Assembly: GCA_018646825.1 (NCBI GenBank)
Contig: JABGUA010000090.1
Coordinates: forward strand, 1-5,807
Length of the DNA: 5,807 nt
Reading direction: 5' to 3'
Origin: Piscirickettsiaceae bacterium
GTDB taxonomy: Bacteria > Pseudomonadota > Gammaproteobacteria > Nitrosococcales > Methylophagaceae
How positions within the stretch are numbered: position 1 is the stretch's first letter; each line of letters begins with the position of its first letter. Under the pieces are notes generated by a model. It made no database searches, had not been told where the DNA came from, and worked only from the letters and a program-made list of their open reading frames with translations. This document shows, one piece after another, positions 5,437-5,807 of this stretch. The position numbers were made by a program, and so were the translations under genes.

Positions 5437-5807
5437 TCAACTAAATCACTGAGTAAAGTCAGCGTTTCACCATCAGCTAAGACTAGCTCGCTGGCGTGTT
5501 CTTTGAGTTTTAGACTAATTAAACACCATAAGCTATCGCCTTGCTGCACTGAAGAAACAACATGGCCAGCAATGCTATCTTGAGCAGTCATGATGTCATC
5601 ACCGGGTATAAGGGCTAGTTGACTATGAGCTTGGGCAATAAATAATCGGCGACTCGGTTTGCCAAGGTAATGCAGGCGGGCGACAACTTCTTGTCCTGGG
5701 TAGCAGCCTTTCTTAAAGTTGACTGCTTCAGTCAAGTCGAGGTTGAGCTGTTGCGGAGTAAATTTTTCTTGTGTCAATTGGAAAACTGAAGCTAAACCAG
5801 CAGTAAT
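5433..5807 (-). CDS. ygfZ: YgfZ folate-binding Fe-S cluster maintenance protein, 5' part outside window
   Basis: YgfZ (Caf17/IBA57-related, GcvT-like fold) uses tetrahydrofolate and supports the synthesis or repair of certain iron-sulphur enzymes, including the tRNA-modifying enzyme MiaB. The frame is open to the right edge. The 124 visible residues are the C-terminal part of a protein usually about 320 long. The signature is clear: EKFTPQQLNLD, then FKKGCYPGQEVVAR with the conserved cysteine, then the LG-x-x-x-RRLF segment. A TTG at 5777 is in frame but internal, because family-like sequence (TAGL) continues beyond it. The gene is convergent with tas and their stops overlap in the sequence TTAA, so there is no room for a terminator between them. 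Confidence 0.93.
   Translation of the reverse strand: MTAGLASVFQLTQEKFTPQQLNLDLTEAVNFKKGCYPGQEVVARLHYLGKPSRRLFIAQAHSQLALIPGDDIMTAQDSIAGHVVSSVQQGDSLWCLISLKLKEHASELVLADGETLTLLSDLVD

Overview
The window reads as a densely packed chromosomal segment of a moderately AT-rich gammaproteobacterium. The evidence is the set of genes resembling E. coli proteins: PanC/PanD, a YchJ-type SEC-C protein, a YeeZ-type dehydrogenase-fold protein, Tas and YgfZ. DUF4124 proteins are also common in this class. Genus cannot be fixed from the sequence. There are no rRNA or tRNA genes, insertion sequences, CRISPR arrays or signs of recent transfer. No gene-free stretch exceeds about 180 bases.

Layout. (1) Positions 2-1144, plus strand: the 3' part of panC (its first ~48 codons lie outside the window) followed by complete panD. 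These are the two pantothenate-specific steps that make and consume beta-alanine. (2) Positions 1195-4208, minus strand: five genes with gaps of 5-36 nt or an overlap, almost certainly one operon. In transcription order they are a uracil-DNA-glycosylase-superfamily-like protein, a membrane-anchored glutaredoxin-like protein, an exported DUF4124-glutaredoxin fusion, a YeeZ-like NAD(P)-binding protein and a YchJ-like SEC-C protein. The run converges on panD. (3) Positions 4209-4389: a divergent control region. It holds a good sigma-70-type promoter for the rightward gene, a palindromic -10 that could also serve the leftward operon, a possible 22-codon leader ORF, and a perfect 7-bp inverted repeat in the rightward leader. 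(4) Positions 4390-5436, plus strand: a Tas-type aldo/keto reductase. (5) Positions 5433-5807, minus strand: the 3' part of ygfZ, whose stop codon overlaps that of tas.

How the genes fit together. panC and panD form a standard vitamin B5 module. The five-gene operon is the least understood part. Two tandem paralogous glutaredoxin domains, both carrying N-terminal export or anchor segments, are co-transcribed with a putative DNA/nucleotide-processing protein, an NAD(P)-binding protein and a zinc-binding-motif protein. A link to thiol redox chemistry or oxidative damage is possible but inferred from position only. I see no clear evidence of a wholly new system. The operon and the UDG-like protein are the items most worth a second look.
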